This document shows positions 25,819 to 34,295 of a DNA stretch of 64,000 bases, one piece after another (the stretch's first letter is position 1; every line of letters starts with the position of its first letter). A program made the position numbers and the translations under genes. Location of the stretch: contig JAEZHI010000031.1 in assembly GCA_023436885.1 (NCBI GenBank), forward strand, positions 62,001 through 126,000. Reading direction: 5' to 3'. Source of the stretch: Pseudomonadota bacterium (GTDB lineage Bacteria; Pseudomonadota; Alphaproteobacteria; Rhizobiales; Pleomorphomonadaceae). The notes under the pieces are model-generated. The model did not search any database. It was not told the origin of the DNA and saw nothing but the letters and a program-made list of their open reading frames with translations.

Positions 25819-25848
25819 GCGGAACGGCAGCCAGAGCTGCCGTTCCGC
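25819..25848 (-). terminator. Terminator hairpin of the gcv operon
   Basis: Perfect 12-base arms (25819-25830 and 25837-25848) with a 6-base loop, 7 bases past the gcvPB stop on the minus strand. The following bases are only mildly T-rich. Confidence 0.75.
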
Positions 25849-25855
25849 TATTCAA

Positions 25856-27409
25856 TCAGGACTGATGGACGAGCTTTGGCTGGCGGGCAGCCAGCGTCTC
25901 ATCGACGCGGCGGCGCGGCGCGAGCTGAGGCGCAGCCTTGAAGCTGTCGGCATCTCCCGACTTCGCCTTCTCTGCGAGGTGACGCAGCGTGCCGATGAAC
26001 TGATCGAGGCTTGCCCTAGATTCGGACTCAGTCGGCTCGATCAGCAAGGCGCCGTGAACGACCAATGGGAAATACATGGTCATCGGATGGTAACCCTCGT
26101 CGATCATTGCCTTGGCAAAATCGAGCGTGGTGACCCCCGTGCCCTCAAGGAAATGATCGTCGAACAGCACCTCGTGCATGGCAGGCCTTTCCGGGAAGGC
26201 AACTGACATGACGTCCTTGAGGCGCGCCTTGATATAGTTGGCGGCGAGCACCGCATCCTCGGAGGCCTGCTTGAGGCCGTCCGCGCCGTGGCTCAGCATG
26301 TAAGAGAGCGCACGCACGAACATGCCCATCTGACCGTGGAAAGCCGTGATGCGGCCGAAGGGCTTCAGCCCCCGTTCGCTGGCCGCCTTGCGGGTCTCGA
26401 CGAACTCGGCGCTGCCATCTTTGCCAAACCGCACGAACGGAACGGGCGCATAAGGCGCAAGACGATCGGACAGCACCACCGGGCCGGCACCGGGACCGCC
26501 ACCGCCGTGGGGCGTCGAGAAAGTCTTGTGCAGGTTGATGTGCATGGCATCGACGCCGAGATCACCCGGACGTACCTTGCCGACGATCGCGTTGAAGTTT
26601 GCACCATCAGCGTAGAAATAAGCGCCGGCAGCGTGCACTGCTTCGGCGATTTCGACGATGTCGCGCTCGAACAGCCCGCAGGTATTGGGGTTGGTCAGCA
26701 TGATGGCTGCCACCTCAGGACCAAGCCGCTTCTTCACTTCTTCCGGGTCCACGGTGCCGTCGGCCCGCGCCGGCACGCCGACAACGCGGAAACCGAGCTG
26801 AGCAGCGGTCGCCGGGTTGGTACCGTGCGCCGATTCAGGCACCAGCACAACATCGCGTGCTTCGCCGCGATCGACGATCGCCGCCTTGATCGCCGCCATG
26901 CCGCACATTTCGCCATGGGCGCCAGCCTTGGGGCTCATGGCGACCGAGGACATGCCTGTAAGCTCCAACAGCCAGCGTCCCAGTTCGGCAACCAGCTCCA
27001 CGGCACCGGTCACAGTTGAGAGCGGCTGCAGCGGATGCACGTCACCGAAGCCAGGCAACCGCGCCATGGCTTCGTTGAGACGCGGGTTGTGCTTCATGGT
27101 GCAGGAGCCCAGCGGATAAAGGCCCAGATCGATCGCGTAGTTCTGACGGCTGAGGCGCACATAGTGGCGCATCGTCTCAGGTTCTGTGAGGCCGGGGAGA
27201 TCGACCGGAGCTGCCCGGCCAAGTCCACCGAGGCGGGCCTCGAACGCATCGACTTCTTCAATATCGACGCCGGTTACGTTGGCGCGGCCAACTTCGAACA
27301 GCAGCGGCTCTTCGATGGCGAGTCCCTGGTTGCCCGTAAAAGTGAGGGCAACGGTCTGAATATCGGCGGCAACGGGCGCGGTGGGACGACCCACGTTATT
27401 CATGGTCAT
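25856..27409 (-). CDS. gcvPB: Glycine dehydrogenase (decarboxylating) subunit 2
   Basis: PLP-dependent P-protein subunit of the glycine cleavage system; with GcvPA it decarboxylates glycine and loads aminomethyl onto GcvH. It is 517 residues long. The lysine that binds PLP is in INLHKTFSTPHGGGGPGAGP, and GSCTMKHNPRLNE and AHGEMCGMAA are also diagnostic. The ATG at 27409 has GGAGGTG just upstream. It overlaps the stop of the 52-residue ORF by an ATGA arrangement. The C-terminal tail after about residue 485 is charged and family-variable. Confidence 0.96.
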   Translation of the reverse strand: MTMNNVGRPTAPVAADIQTVALTFTGNQGLAIEEPLLFEVGRANVTGVDIEEVDAFEARLGGLGRAAPVDLPGLTEPETMRHYVRLSRQNYAIDLGLYPLGSCTMKHNPRLNEAMARLPGFGDVHPLQPLSTVTGAVELVAELGRWLLELTGMSSVAMSPKAGAHGEMCGMAAIKAAIVDRGEARDVVLVPESAHGTNPATAAQLGFRVVGVPARADGTVDPEEVKKRLGPEVAAIMLTNPNTCGLFERDIVEIAEAVHAAGAYFYADGANFNAIVGKVRPGDLGVDAMHINLHKTFSTPHGGGGPGAGPVVLSDRLAPYAPVPFVRFGKDGSAEFVETRKAASERGLKPFGRITAFHGQMGMFVRALSYMLSHGADGLKQASEDAVLAANYIKARLKDVMSVAFPERPAMHEVLFDDHFLEGTGVTTLDFAKAMIDEGYHPMTMYFPLVVHGALLIEPTESESRASLDQFIGTLRHLAEKAKSGDADSFKAAPQLAPRRRVDETLAARQPKLVHQS

Positions 27410-27564
27410 TGGTCACCTCCGAAGGTGAACAGTGTCGAAAGCAGGAAACTGCGATAGCGGCTCGGCGTCTTGGCCGGACTCTCACTGAAGAAGCGGCGCA
27501 GGGCGACGGAAGGCGTTTCCACTCCCCATTGCTCGCCGCTTTCCTTGGGACGTCGATCGGTCAT
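27406..27564 (-). CDS. 52-residue protein encoded between gcvPA and gcvPB, unknown function
   Basis: A short frame from an ATG (complement of 27562-27564) that overlaps the gcvPA stop as ATGA. It runs to a TGA that overlaps the gcvPB start in the same way. A strong ribosome-binding site (GGGAGGTG, complement of 27570-27577) lies five bases before the start. The N-terminal 16 residues are charged and hydrophilic; the middle reads TPSVALRRFFSESPAKTPSR and the end is hydrophobic (SFLLSTLFTF). Third codon positions are about two-thirds G or C, compatible with coding. It could be an accessory subunit, a coupling device that feeds ribosomes to gcvPB, or both. I know of no named family for it. Confidence 0.6.
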   Translation of the reverse strand: MTDRRPKESGEQWGVETPSVALRRFFSESPAKTPSRYRSFLLSTLFTFGGDQ

Positions 27565-28907
27565 GCCAACACCTCCCGCAGCGCGGCAACCAATGCGGCC
27601 CGGTCCTCGTCGGTATTGATCTCGGTCGAGGCGACGATCAGCACGTTGCCGAGTTCCGGACGGTTCGGCTCGAGCCGGCTTGCCGGCACGCCGGCGAGAA
27701 TGCCCCTGGCAGCCAGCATCTCGACCACCTCGGCGGCATTCTTCTTGAGGCGCAAGCCGAACTCGTTGAAGAAGGTCCGGTTCATAACCTCCACGCCGGG
27801 GATTCCAGCCAGGGCATCGGCCAATCGCACCGCGTTGACATGGTTGAGGCGTGCCAGCCTGGTCAACCCGGTTCCGCCGAGCAGCGTCAGATGGATCGAA
27901 AAGGCCAGTGAACAGAGACCGGCGTTGGTGCAGATGTTGGACGTCGCCTTTTCGCGGCGGATGTGCTGCTCGCGCGTCGACAGCGTCAGCACGAAGGCGC
28001 GCCGGCCATCGGCATCGACCGTCTCGCCACACAGGCGGCCGGGCATCTGGCGCACGTATTTCTGCCGTGTCGCGAAGAGACCGACGTAGGGGCCGCCAAA
28101 GCTGAGGGAGTTGCCGAGTGACTGTCCCTCGCCCACCACGATATCGGCGCCCTGGGCTCCCGGCGACTCCAACAGTCCGAGCGATATCACCTCTGTGAAC
28201 ACCGCGATCAAAAGCGCCCCGACGGCGTGAGCCTTCTCGGCGATCGGCTTCAAGTCATAGAGGTGGCCGTAGAACGACGGCGACTGCACCACGACGCAGG
28301 ACGTGGTCTCGTCGAGGGCACCAAGAATATCCTCGGTGCCGGAAAGGTCAGGAGCGAGACTTTCCACCGTGTGCCCTGGAAAACGCGTTACCGTTTCGAC
28401 GACACCGCGATAATGAGGATGAACACCGCCCGAAAGCACCGCCTTGTCACGCCGGGTGATGCGATGGGCCATCAGCACCGCCTCGGCCAGAGCCGTCGAA
28501 CCGTCATACATTGAGGCATTAGCCACTTCCATGCCGGTCAGGCGGGCAACCTGCGTCTGAAATTCGAATAGAACCTGCAGCGTTCCCTGAGCGATCTCCG
28601 GCTGATAGGGCGTGTAGCTGGTCAGGAACTCAGAGCGCTGGATCAGATGGTCGACCGTCGCCGGAACATGGTGCCGATAGGCGCCAGCGCCGACAAAGAA
28701 GGGCACGGATCCGGCAGAAACGTTCTTGGCTGCCATGGCGCCAAGACGGCGCATGACCGACTGCTCGCTGGCGTGTGGCGGCAGTTTGGGCAAACCGGAA
28801 AGTCGCTTGGCAGCCGGCAAATCTGCGAAGAGGTCGTCGATCGATGCTGCACCGATGGCAGCCAACATGTCGGCGCGATCGGTGTCAGAAAGCGGAAGAT
28901 AGCGCAT
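27561..28907 (-). CDS. gcvPA: Glycine dehydrogenase (decarboxylating) subunit 1
   Basis: The partner of GcvPB in the split P-protein of the glycine cleavage system. It is 448 residues from the ATG at 28907, beginning MRYLPLSDTDRADMLAAIG. Family segments include FVGAGAYRHHVPATVDHLI, FLTSYTPYQPEIAQGTLQ and NASMYDGSTALAEA. An upstream in-frame ATG at 28976 adds 23 unrelated residues and is unlikely. It follows gcvH after 175 bases that contain a small hairpin, and it overlaps the next ORF. Confidence 0.96.
   Translation of the reverse strand: MRYLPLSDTDRADMLAAIGAASIDDLFADLPAAKRLSGLPKLPPHASEQSVMRRLGAMAAKNVSAGSVPFFVGAGAYRHHVPATVDHLIQRSEFLTSYTPYQPEIAQGTLQVLFEFQTQVARLTGMEVANASMYDGSTALAEAVLMAHRITRRDKAVLSGGVHPHYRGVVETVTRFPGHTVESLAPDLSGTEDILGALDETTSCVVVQSPSFYGHLYDLKPIAEKAHAVGALLIAVFTEVISLGLLESPGAQGADIVVGEGQSLGNSLSFGGPYVGLFATRQKYVRQMPGRLCGETVDADGRRAFVLTLSTREQHIRREKATSNICTNAGLCSLAFSIHLTLLGGTGLTRLARLNHVNAVRLADALAGIPGVEVMNRTFFNEFGLRLKKNAAEVVEMLAARGILAGVPASRLEPNRPELGNVLIVASTEINTDEDRAALVAALREVLA
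27570..27577 (-). promoter_or_regulatory. Strong ribosome-binding site for the 52-residue ORF
   Basis: GGGAGGTG on the minus strand, five bases before the ATG at 27564 and inside the 3' end of gcvPA. It decides in favour of the short ORF being translated independently. Confidence 0.6.
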
Positions 28908-28999
28908 GGAACGAACTCCAATGGCTCGAGCAAGCGATGCGATAGTTCTGGAAAAGCAGCATTCCCTTGCCGCCAATAGGCAATCGTCCCAAGCGTAGA

Positions 29000-29017
29000 G
29001 GTTCGCTTCTGCGAACC
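29000..29017 (-). other. Hairpin between gcvH and gcvPA
   Basis: GGTTCGC (29000-29006) and GCGAACC (29011-29017) pair perfectly around a 4-base loop, in the 175-base space between gcvH and gcvPA. It could be a processing or stabilising element that sets different mRNA levels for the H and P parts. Confidence 0.35.
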
Positions 29018-29082
29018 GCCACGCACCTTGGTCTGCTTGCCTTCACGGCGAATACGGCGGGAAAGCCACCACGGGCAGGCGA

Positions 29083-29454
29083 TTAAAGCCCTTCGACAAA
29101 GGCCTTGTAGGCGGCCTCGTCCATCAGAACTTCCAACTCGGCAGGATCGGTGATCTCGATACGACAGAACCAGCCGGCGCCTTCCGGGTCTTCGTTGACG
29201 GTGATGGGGCTGTTGGCGAGCGGATCGTTGGCCGCGACGACCGTACCGGTCACCGGCGAGTAGACTTCGCTCGCAGCCTTGACGCTCTCGACGACGGCGG
29301 TCTCCTCGCCCTTTTTCACCTTGCGGCCAACGGCCGGGACCTCGACGAAGACGACGTCCCCAAGCTGGGCCTGCGCGTAATCGGTAATGCCGAGCGTGGC
29401 GACATTGCCCGACACGGAAATCCACTCGTGCTCTTCGGTGTAATATTTGGTCAT
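29083..29454 (-). CDS. gcvH: Glycine cleavage system H protein
   Basis: Lipoyl carrier protein, 123 residues. It has the N-terminal TEEHEWISVSGNVATLGITD and the lipoylation region with the acceptor Lys in VESVKAASEVYSPVTGTV. It shuttles the aminomethyl group from the P-protein to GcvT and electrons to the L-protein. It lies 27 bases after gcvT. Confidence 0.97.
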   Translation of the reverse strand: MTKYYTEEHEWISVSGNVATLGITDYAQAQLGDVVFVEVPAVGRKVKKGEETAVVESVKAASEVYSPVTGTVVAANDPLANSPITVNEDPEGAGWFCRIEITDPAELEVLMDEAAYKAFVEGL

Positions 29455-29481
29455 GATCTTGTTCCGCTGTCTCTGGAGATT

Positions 29482-30642
29482 TTACTTGGGCGCGCGATAG
29501 AAACGCGCCGGGACGAAGGGAAGAGAAACGATTTCGGCCGGCAGCGCCTTGCCGCGCACCATCAGCCCAACGCGCGTTCCAGGCCGAGCATGGACGGCGG
29601 CGACGTAACCCATCGCCACCGGTCCGCCGACCGTCGGACCAAAGCCACCCGACGTGACGGTCCCAATCGTAACGCCATTCTCGTCGACGATTTCTGCTCC
29701 GTCGCGTGCGGGCGCACGTCCATCGGGTCGGATGCCGACCCGCTTGCGTGCGACGCCGTCAGCAATCTGCGAGCGGACGATATCAGCGCCCGGGAAGCCG
29801 CCTTCCTCGCGGCGACGCTTCTGGATCGACCAGAGGAGGCCAGCCTCAACCGGCGTCGTCGTCTCATCGATGTCGTGGCCGTAGAGGCAAAGGCCACCTT
29901 CGAGGCGCAACGAATCGCGAGCGCCGAGGCCGATGGGCCGGACGCGCGGATCGCGCAGCAGGACTTCCCAAAGGCCGACAACAGTGTCGGCATGAACCGA
30001 GATCTCGAAACCATCCTCGCCGGTATAACCAGAGCGGGACAGGAAGACCGGGATACCGGCGATCGTCGACGGCCCCACGTCCATGAAGTCCCAGGCAGCA
30101 ACATCCGCACCGAGGGACACCAAAACGTTCACGGCCTCCGGTCCCTGAAGAGCCAGAAGTGCTCGTTCTTCATGGATTTCCAGCAGCACGCCTTCCGGCA
30201 ATCTCGCAGCGATGTGAGCGTAGTCCGCGACCTTGCAGGCCGCGTTGACAACAAGCCCCAGGGTTCCATCTGCGCCGGGAGCGCGATGCACCATCAGGTC
30301 GTCGAGAATACCGCCACGCTCGTTGAGAAGCTGGGAGTAACGCTGCCGACCCGGCTCCAGGCTGGCGATATCGGCCGGAATGAGGGCTTCGAGGGCTCGG
30401 GCGACGGTATGATGGTCGGCCCCGCGAAGCGTTGCCTGCCCCATGTGCGATACATCGAACAAACCTGCCGCCGCGCGACAATGAGCGTGCTCGGCGAGAA
30501 TGCCCTCGTACTGAACCGGCATCAGATAACCGGCGAACGGCACCATGCGCGCCCCGAGCGCAACATGAGCGTCGTAAAGCGGTGTCTTCAGCGGCGGTGC
30601 GCTGGAATGAGAGTCATGGTCGGCATTGACGGGTGTCGTCAT
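29482..30642 (-). CDS. gcvT: Glycine cleavage system aminomethyltransferase (T protein)
   Basis: Transfers the methylene group from GcvH to tetrahydrofolate and releases ammonia. It is 386 residues long. Motifs are GARMVPFAGYLMPVQYEG near the start, AAGLFDVSHMGQ with the active-site Asp, and LSRSGYTGEDGFEI and ARDSLRLEGGLCLYGHDID for folate binding. It is the first gene after the riboswitch and has a long leader. The ATG at 30642 has a CGGAG site upstream. Confidence 0.96.
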   Translation of the reverse strand: MTTPVNADHDSHSSAPPLKTPLYDAHVALGARMVPFAGYLMPVQYEGILAEHAHCRAAAGLFDVSHMGQATLRGADHHTVARALEALIPADIASLEPGRQRYSQLLNERGGILDDLMVHRAPGADGTLGLVVNAACKVADYAHIAARLPEGVLLEIHEERALLALQGPEAVNVLVSLGADVAAWDFMDVGPSTIAGIPVFLSRSGYTGEDGFEISVHADTVVGLWEVLLRDPRVRPIGLGARDSLRLEGGLCLYGHDIDETTTPVEAGLLWSIQKRRREEGGFPGADIVRSQIADGVARKRVGIRPDGRAPARDGAEIVDENGVTIGTVTSGGFGPTVGGPVAMGYVAAVHARPGTRVGLMVRGKALPAEIVSLPFVPARFYRAPK

Positions 30643-30664
30643 GCGTCTGCTCCGGATAGAGGTG

Positions 30665-30692
30665 GGCGGATGACGAGCCTCGTCATATCCGC
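30665..30692 (-). promoter_or_regulatory. Expression-platform hairpin between the glycine riboswitch and gcvT
   Basis: A near-perfect stem (GCGGATGACGA with TCGTCATATCCGC, two extra bases in one arm) lies directly after the second aptamer and 22 bases before the gcvT start. There is no T run, so control at translation is more likely than a simple terminator. It may pair alternatively with the P1 region of the second aptamer. Confidence 0.45.
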
Positions 30693-30884
30693 GCCCCCTC
30701 TGTCACGAAACCTGAGAGATTTCCCCAGACGCCTTGTCCGGGTTACTCCTTCGGTGAGTCGAGGCGTGAACCTCGACTGCTTTCCAGAGCGTCGGCCGCT
30801 GCGAGCGGTCCTTTTGCCTGAGAGTTTCCGGGGCGGTTGCTCCTTCGGCGCCGACGGTAACCACCGTCGGTCTCTCCCGCGCAG
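30693..30884 (-). ncRNA. Tandem glycine riboswitch (two aptamers)
   Basis: On the minus strand the first aptamer (about 30884-30800) has GCGGGAGAGA, CCGAAGGAGCAACC and AAACTCTCAGGCAAAAGGACCG. The second (about 30790-30694) has CTCTGGAAAGC, CACCGAAGGAGTAACC and ATCTCTCAGGTTTCGTGACA, with a CTCTG/CAGAG closing stem. These conserved cores, twice in tandem with a short linker, are diagnostic of the glycine class. In the family glycine binding turns on the gcv operon that follows, so glycine excess induces its own breakdown. Confidence 0.96.
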
Positions 30885-30938
30885 CGTGTCGGAGACTTGC
30901 GTCCCCGCGTCCGGGCACGACATTCCCGAACGACCGCC

Positions 30939-30967
30939 AACATGACCTGCCGGCGGCAGAATTTCAA
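30939..30967 (-). promoter_or_regulatory. Possible sigma70 promoter for the gcv operon
   Basis: On the minus strand: TTGAAA (complement of 30962-30967), 17 bases, then CATGTT (complement of 30939-30944). The -10 is weak. It would start RNA about 50 bases before the first aptamer. Confidence 0.3.
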
Positions 30968-30994
30968 GCAACTTTGGGCGGCATCGCCGCCTAC

Positions 30995-31579
30995 CTACTT
31001 TTTCTTCTTGTCCTTGGACTCGTCGAAACCGACGTAGATCACGAAATTGCCCTGGCTCTTGTCGCCCGGAACAATGACGTCCGGCGCCACGAAATCCCAA
31101 TCCGCAGCAGCTGAGCCCGGCGCAATCGTGATGTTCTGCGGGTAGAGCTTTGAGTAAAGCACTTCGTCGCCGTTTCGCACCAGAACGACTCGGACCGGCA
31201 ATGTCGCAGCGCCAACGGCTCCGTTGGGACCCGCGAGAAGACGACCGGCAACGCCCACCTTGATGGTGGTGGTGCCCGAGGCGTCGGTATGGCATTCGCG
31301 AGCGAACTTGCGAATCGTGCCCTGGAAGCGGACCGCGCTGAAATCGCCTTCCTTGCCCTTCTCGAAAACGGCAAGCATCTGCGTGCCTTCGCGCACCTGC
31401 ACTTCCGGGCAGACCGCGACCGGGGCAAACTTCTCGACCGTTTCTTTCTCCGCCTTCGGATCCGCGCCGCCTGCGAGCATCATGCGGGGAGAGAACCCAC
31501 TCATCGAGGAACAGGCCGAAAGCGTGATGGCAAGTGCCAGCGCTGAGAAAACCTTACCGCTGAAATCGACAGAAATCAT
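30995..31579 (-). CDS. Lipoprotein of unknown function
   Basis: A protein of 194 residues from the ATG at 31579, which has GGAGG ten bases upstream. The signal peptide ends in a lipobox LSAC (Cys at about residue 23), so it is lipid-modified; Ser after the Cys suggests sorting to the outer membrane. The mature part has one further Cys pair candidate (VAVCPEVQV and RECHTDASG), then beta-rich segments such as TTTIKVGVAGRLLAGPNG. The tail is very basic (DESKDKKKK). It stands between the gcv riboswitch and the divergent ispH promoter. I do not recognise a named family. Confidence 0.75.
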   Translation of the reverse strand: MISVDFSGKVFSALALAITLSACSSMSGFSPRMMLAGGADPKAEKETVEKFAPVAVCPEVQVREGTQMLAVFEKGKEGDFSAVRFQGTIRKFARECHTDASGTTTIKVGVAGRLLAGPNGAVGAATLPVRVVLVRNGDEVLYSKLYPQNITIAPGSAAADWDFVAPDVIVPGDKSQGNFVIYVGFDESKDKKKK

Positions 31580-31803
31580 GAGAGCGTTACCTCCGCTTCG
31601 CCGCTTCCATAGCATGCTGCCCAAGCCTTGGCGACTCGTTCCACGTTGTTCATTTCACAAGGGGCAAGCAGCCTCGGCGCCTTCAATTCGTTGAGCCTTT
31701 TGGCCCGTTGAAGCCACCCCCAGTAAGAATGCCGCAACAAGACGTGGGCCGACAGAAAAAGATAAGCCCCAAATCGCGCCCCTCCCGGAATACCGCGTTT
31801 CCC

Positions 31804-31832
31804 TTGACAGCACCAAGGCAAACACTTCTATT
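31804..31832 (+). promoter_or_regulatory. Predicted sigma70 promoter of ispH
   Basis: A perfect -35 TTGACA (31804-31809), a 17-base spacer and TCTATT (31827-31832). The start of transcription would be near 31839, about 20 bases before the ispH start codon. Confidence 0.6.
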
Positions 31833-31859
31833 CCGCTTCTCAAACGAGAGGGACATCGG

Positions 31860-32834
31860 TTGACGCTGCCGAAGCTCAAGATCTTGCTCTGTGCGCCGCG
31901 CGGCTTCTGTGCCGGCGTCGATCGGGCCATCCAGATCGTCGACCTGGCGCTCGCCCGCTATGGCGCGCCGGTCTATGTGCGGCATGAAATCGTCCACAAC
32001 AAATACGTGGTCGAAGAGCTCCGGGCCAAAGGCGCCGTCTTTGTCGAAGAACTCGACGAGATTCCAGACACCGAACAGCCGGTCATCTTTTCCGCGCATG
32101 GCGTGCCTCGTTCGGTGCCAGCGGCTGCGCAGGCTCGCAATCTCTTCCAGCTCGACGCCACCTGCCCGCTGGTTACCAAGGTGCATCGCGAGGCCGAGAT
32201 TCATTACAAGAAGGGACGTCACGTCATCCTGATCGGTCATGCCGGCCACCCGGAAGTCATCGGCACCATGGGACAGTTGCCCGAGGGCGCGGTGACGTTG
32301 ATCGAAACCGTTGATGACGTCGCCAAACTGAACTTCCCCCCTGAGACGGTGCTGTCCTATACCTCGCAGACAACACTCTCCGTCGACGATACCCGAATGA
32401 TCGTCGAGGCGCTCACCGTCCGCTTCCCGGGAATCGTGCCGCCGCATAAGAGCGACATCTGCTATGCAACCACAAACCGCCAGGCTGCGGTGCGCGAGGT
32501 CGCGCCAAACGTCGAGGCGATGCTCGTGGTCGGCGCGCCCAACTCGTCCAACTCTCAGCGTCTCCGTGAAGTGGCTGCTCGCGAGGGCTGTTCGCACGCC
32601 TTTCTCATTCAGCGCGCTTCAGACCTCGATTGGGACGCGCTTGGGAACATCAAGACGTTGGGTATCACTGCGGGAGCCTCTGCGCCGGAAGTGCTGGTCG
32701 AGGAGATCATCGATGCTTTTGCAGCTCGCTACGACGTGTCAGTAGAGACGGTACGAACTGCCGAAGAGACCATTGCCTTCACCCTTCCCCGTCCTTTGCG
32801 CGACATGGCCGACCAGGGCGGCCCGGAGCTCTAG
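31860..32834 (+). CDS. ispH: 4-hydroxy-3-methylbut-2-enyl diphosphate reductase
   Basis: Last enzyme of the MEP pathway: a [4Fe-4S] protein that makes IPP and DMAPP. It is 324 residues long. The three iron-binding Cys are in APRGFCAGVDRA, LDATCPLVTKVH and DICYATTNRQ. HGVPRSV and GHAGHPEVIG carry the substrate-binding His residues. The start is a TTG at 31860 with a GAGAGGGA site seven bases upstream; no ATG is near. It heads an operon with thrB one base after its stop. Confidence 0.96.
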   Translation: MTLPKLKILLCAPRGFCAGVDRAIQIVDLALARYGAPVYVRHEIVHNKYVVEELRAKGAVFVEELDEIPDTEQPVIFSAHGVPRSVPAAAQARNLFQLDATCPLVTKVHREAEIHYKKGRHVILIGHAGHPEVIGTMGQLPEGAVTLIETVDDVAKLNFPPETVLSYTSQTTLSVDDTRMIVEALTVRFPGIVPPHKSDICYATTNRQAAVREVAPNVEAMLVVGAPNSSNSQRLREVAAREGCSHAFLIQRASDLDWDALGNIKTLGITAGASAPEVLVEEIIDAFAARYDVSVETVRTAEETIAFTLPRPLRDMADQGGPEL

Positions 32835-32835
32835 A

Positions 32836-33816
32836 ATGGCCGTCTACACGGATGTTTCCGATGAGGAACTTTCCGATTTCCTGATCCGTTACGACATAGG
32901 CTCTCTGGTCTCCTGCAAGGGGATCGCCGAGGGTGTCGAGAATTCCAATTTCCTGCTGGGTACCGATGCCGGTCGCTTCATTCTGACGCTCTACGAAAAG
33001 CGTGTGAATGAGGCTGACCTCCCGTTCTTTCTCGGCCTGATGGACCATCTCGCTGGTCGCGGTATCATTTGTCCACAACCGGTCCGGGACCGCGACGGCC
33101 AGGCCCTAGGTCGCCTTGCCGGTCGTCCCGCGACCATCGTCAGCTTTCTTGATGGCATGTGGGTCAAGCGCCCCGAGGTGAGCCATTGCGGACAGGTCGG
33201 TGAGGCACTCGCTCGCTTGCATAAGGCCGGCGAAGGATTCGCCATCCGTCGCCGCAATGGCTTGGGACCGGATGGCTGGCCGCCGCTTTATGCCGGCAGC
33301 GCCGAGCGCGCGGACGAGGTCCTTGCCGGACTTGGCGGCGAAATCGAAAGCGAACTGGCCTTCATTGAAGCGCACTGGCCCGAGGGCCTGCCGGAAGGCG
33401 TCATCCACGCCGACCTCTTTCCCGATAATGTTTTCTTCCTCAAGGGGAAGCTATCGGGCCTCATCGATTTCTATTTCGCCTGCAATGACTTTCTCGCCTA
33501 CGATCTCGCCGTCTGCCTCAACGCATGGTGTTTTGAGCCGGATGGCGCCTTCAACATCACCAAGGGACGGGCGATGCTCGCGGGCTATACCGCCGGCCGG
33601 CCGCTGACCGACGCGGAAATCGTGGCCCTGCCGGTACTCTGCCGAGGTTCGGCACTTCGCTTCTTGCTGACACGTCTCTACGACTGGCTGAAAACCCCGC
33701 CAGGGGCGCTCGTGCGCAAGAAAGACCCGCTCGAATACTACAGGAAGCTACGTTTCCATCGCACTGCCACGACCGCAGCCGCCTATGGCCTCGAACTTGC
33801 TGGAACGGGCGCATGA
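32836..33816 (+). CDS. thrB: Homoserine kinase (APH-fold type)
   Basis: Phosphorylates homoserine in threonine synthesis. It is 326 residues from the ATG at 32836, beginning MAVYTDVSDEELSDFLIRYD. The fold is that of aminoglycoside phosphotransferases: a nucleotide-binding ENSNFLL segment, then the catalytic loop VIHADLFPDNVFF and the metal Asp in GLIDFYFACND. This is the alphaproteobacterial type of ThrB, unlike the GHMP-type of enterobacteria. The stop overlaps rnhA by four bases. thrC is in the same window, 26 kb away. Confidence 0.95.
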   Translation: MAVYTDVSDEELSDFLIRYDIGSLVSCKGIAEGVENSNFLLGTDAGRFILTLYEKRVNEADLPFFLGLMDHLAGRGIICPQPVRDRDGQALGRLAGRPATIVSFLDGMWVKRPEVSHCGQVGEALARLHKAGEGFAIRRRNGLGPDGWPPLYAGSAERADEVLAGLGGEIESELAFIEAHWPEGLPEGVIHADLFPDNVFFLKGKLSGLIDFYFACNDFLAYDLAVCLNAWCFEPDGAFNITKGRAMLAGYTAGRPLTDAEIVALPVLCRGSALRFLLTRLYDWLKTPPGALVRKKDPLEYYRKLRFHRTATTAAAYGLELAGTGA

Positions 33817-34295
33817 GCGAGGGAAAGCGCGTTACCGTCTACACAGATGGTGCTTGTTCGGGGAATCCTGGTCCGGGTGGCTGGGGAGCCATCCTTGTCT
33901 ACGGCGATAAAAGCAAGGAACTTTGCGGCGGCGAGCAGCTGACGACCAACAACCGCATGGAGCTTACGGCGGCCTGCGCTGCGCTCGAAGCCTTGACGCG
34001 ACCCTGCGCCGTCGACCTCTACACCGACAGCCAATATGTGAAGGGCGGCATTACCGGCTGGATCTTTGGCTGGAAGAAAAACGGCTGGAAGACCGCCGAC
34101 AAGAAGCCAGTGAAAAACGCCGACCTTTGGCAGCGTCTCGAAGCGGCCCGCCAGCGGCATACCGTTGACTGGCACTGGGTGAAAGGGCATGCCGGCCATG
34201 ACATGAACGAGCGAGCCGACGAGCTTGCGCGCCTCGGCATGGCTCCGTTCAAACCCGGCTACGTGCCACCAGACGGAGGCGCGGATGCCGCATGA
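33813..34295 (+). CDS. rnhA: Ribonuclease HI
   Basis: Cuts the RNA strand of RNA-DNA hybrids. It is 160 residues long. All four acidic active-site positions are visible in order: YTDGACSGNPGPGGWG, NRMELTAA, LYTDSQYVKGGI and NERADELAR. The substrate-binding His is in KGHAGHDM. Its start overlaps the thrB stop (ATGA), and its 3' end overlaps the next gene by 11 bases. The ispH-thrB-rnhA order is common in this order of bacteria. Confidence 0.97.
   Translation: MSEGKRVTVYTDGACSGNPGPGGWGAILVYGDKSKELCGGEQLTTNNRMELTAACAALEALTRPCAVDLYTDSQYVKGGITGWIFGWKKNGWKTADKKPVKNADLWQRLEAARQRHTVDWHWVKGHAGHDMNERADELARLGMAPFKPGYVPPDGGADAA

Noticed and set aside
29428..30945. A 505-codon plus-strand frame across gcvT and the riboswitch
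   Set aside because: It runs through the conserved aptamers in antisense, shows no family similarity and ends arbitrarily.
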